From Branchipolynoe longqiensis (Eukaryota > Annelida > Polychaeta > Phyllodocida > Polynoidae), in the NCBI GenBank assembly GCA_030323885.1, contig CM059197.1, positions 34,985,884-35,049,883 of the forward strand: a stretch of DNA of 64,000 nt, given 5' to 3'. Below, piece after piece: positions 63,222-64,000 of this stretch. Numbering within the stretch: position 1 is the stretch's first letter; each line of letters starts with the position of its first letter. The notes below the pieces were generated by a model. It was not told the origin of the DNA. It worked only from the letters and a program-made list of their open reading frames with translations, and made no database searches. A program made the translations under genes and the position numbers.

Positions 63222-64000
63222 GTATGTGCCTTTCAGCGGTATTGTGATCCCTTGAGCACGCTATTTGTGGGGGTTTTTTTTTTGGTACATTAGTTGCTTG
63301 TTGGAGTTTTACGTCCTGGCAACATCTAAGGTCATATCAGGACTCCGGGTACATTAGTTGATTAAGCATGGGAAATATGTAGGTTCAAATCTACAAGTGC
63401 TTTGCTTTCGAAAATTTGATGTGTTTTATCGGACCATGCAACTTTAAATGTATTCTATATTTAGCTGTGGAAAATATACATACATAAATATGATACCTAT
63501 TACATTAAATTGTAGGAAGGAAGCACCCCCCCCCCAAATGTCAGGATTGATTATTATTGATGCATTGAAATTTAACCCAAACAAAATCTTTAAATATGAA
63601 GTGGACGAGCCTGTGGGAAAGCTTAGACATTTGCAGGCCTAGGACGAGTGTAATGCACTTGCCTACTTGGGCCTGCAAATGTCATAGGTGCTGAGAAAGG
63701 ATTAGTTCTTCCTTCCCTCACCAGTTGCTGCCTGCTAGCATGTCTAGTGCCTTGTCTGTGAGGGAAGGATGTTCAAGTACTGCGATCAAGCCCGTCGAGC
63801 GTGCCTCCAGCATTCTCCAACATTAAATTATATTTTTATTTATTTATTTAGCTTTGTTTCTAATTATTCTGTTCTAACTTTAATATCTAATTATATATGC
63901 GATTTCAGCCAGATATGTGAATTATTTCAGATAATATTGAATAAACCATCAATTCCATGTAATGTGCTGGTCACTTGCCTCCTTTTGCCGCCCAACTGTC
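63222..64000. other. DZIP1 intron 5, left part
   Basis: A SINE-1 tail lies at 63296-63345 and a TTAA-MITE end at 63415-63447. A hairpin-like inverted pair ACATTTGCAGGCC / GGCCTGCAAATGT spans 63628-63690. No further exon is recognised before the edge. Confidence 0.5.

Overview
This is a window of animal nuclear DNA: intron-rich, AT-rich and packed with transposable elements. Two host genes are certain from their splice-consistent exons. The first is a complete DNAJC3 (p58IPK) gene on the minus strand: 11 coding exons between 46440 and 29540, coding length 1461 nt, an exact 486-codon frame plus stop. The second is the 5' part of DZIP1 (Iguana) on the plus strand: five coding exons from 56540 to 63221, running off the right edge. 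They lie head-to-head, as I recall DNAJC3 and DZIP1 do in vertebrates, so this looks like conserved bilaterian synteny. The repeat content points to an invertebrate, most likely a mollusc: an Env-bearing LTR element, a tyrosine-recombinase retrotransposon with split direct repeats, and several tRNA-derived SINE families, one of which resembles a SINE I associate with gastropods. That assignment is inference.

Layout. 1-4000: the 3' end of an LTR retroelement. It has an intact fusion-type Env open from the left edge, then an unusual series of tandem-repeat blocks. 4400-11450: minisatellite, a 357-bp tandem duplication, SINEs, foldback elements, a TTAA MITE and a pogo-like element. 11870-19120: a nest of insertions. 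A SINE was split by a TAA-flanked MITE, which was in turn hit by a LINE fragment and by a nearly intact 5.7-kb Ngaro/PAT-like retrotransposon (gag, RT-RNase H, tyrosine recombinase on the minus strand). 19150-29280: mostly non-coding repeats. 29540-46440: DNAJC3, with introns full of SINEs, hAT-like MITEs and minisatellites. 46530-56530: the divergent intergenic region, holding a foldback element with polypurine/polypyrimidine arms, an LTR-like direct repeat pair and an orphan coiled-coil ORF on the minus strand. 56540-64000: DZIP1 exons and introns.

The host genes have unrelated cell roles. DNAJC3 is an ER-luminal BiP co-chaperone. DZIP1 is a basal-body/ciliary zinc-finger protein of the Hedgehog pathway. 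Their proximity is positional rather than an operon. Everything else is mobile DNA or its remains. The strongest candidates for something undescribed are the same-frame, UGA-separated gag and RT of the Ngaro/PAT-like element, the coiled-coil ORF flanked by inverted repeats at 52164-53749, and the foldback element just upstream of DNAJC3.
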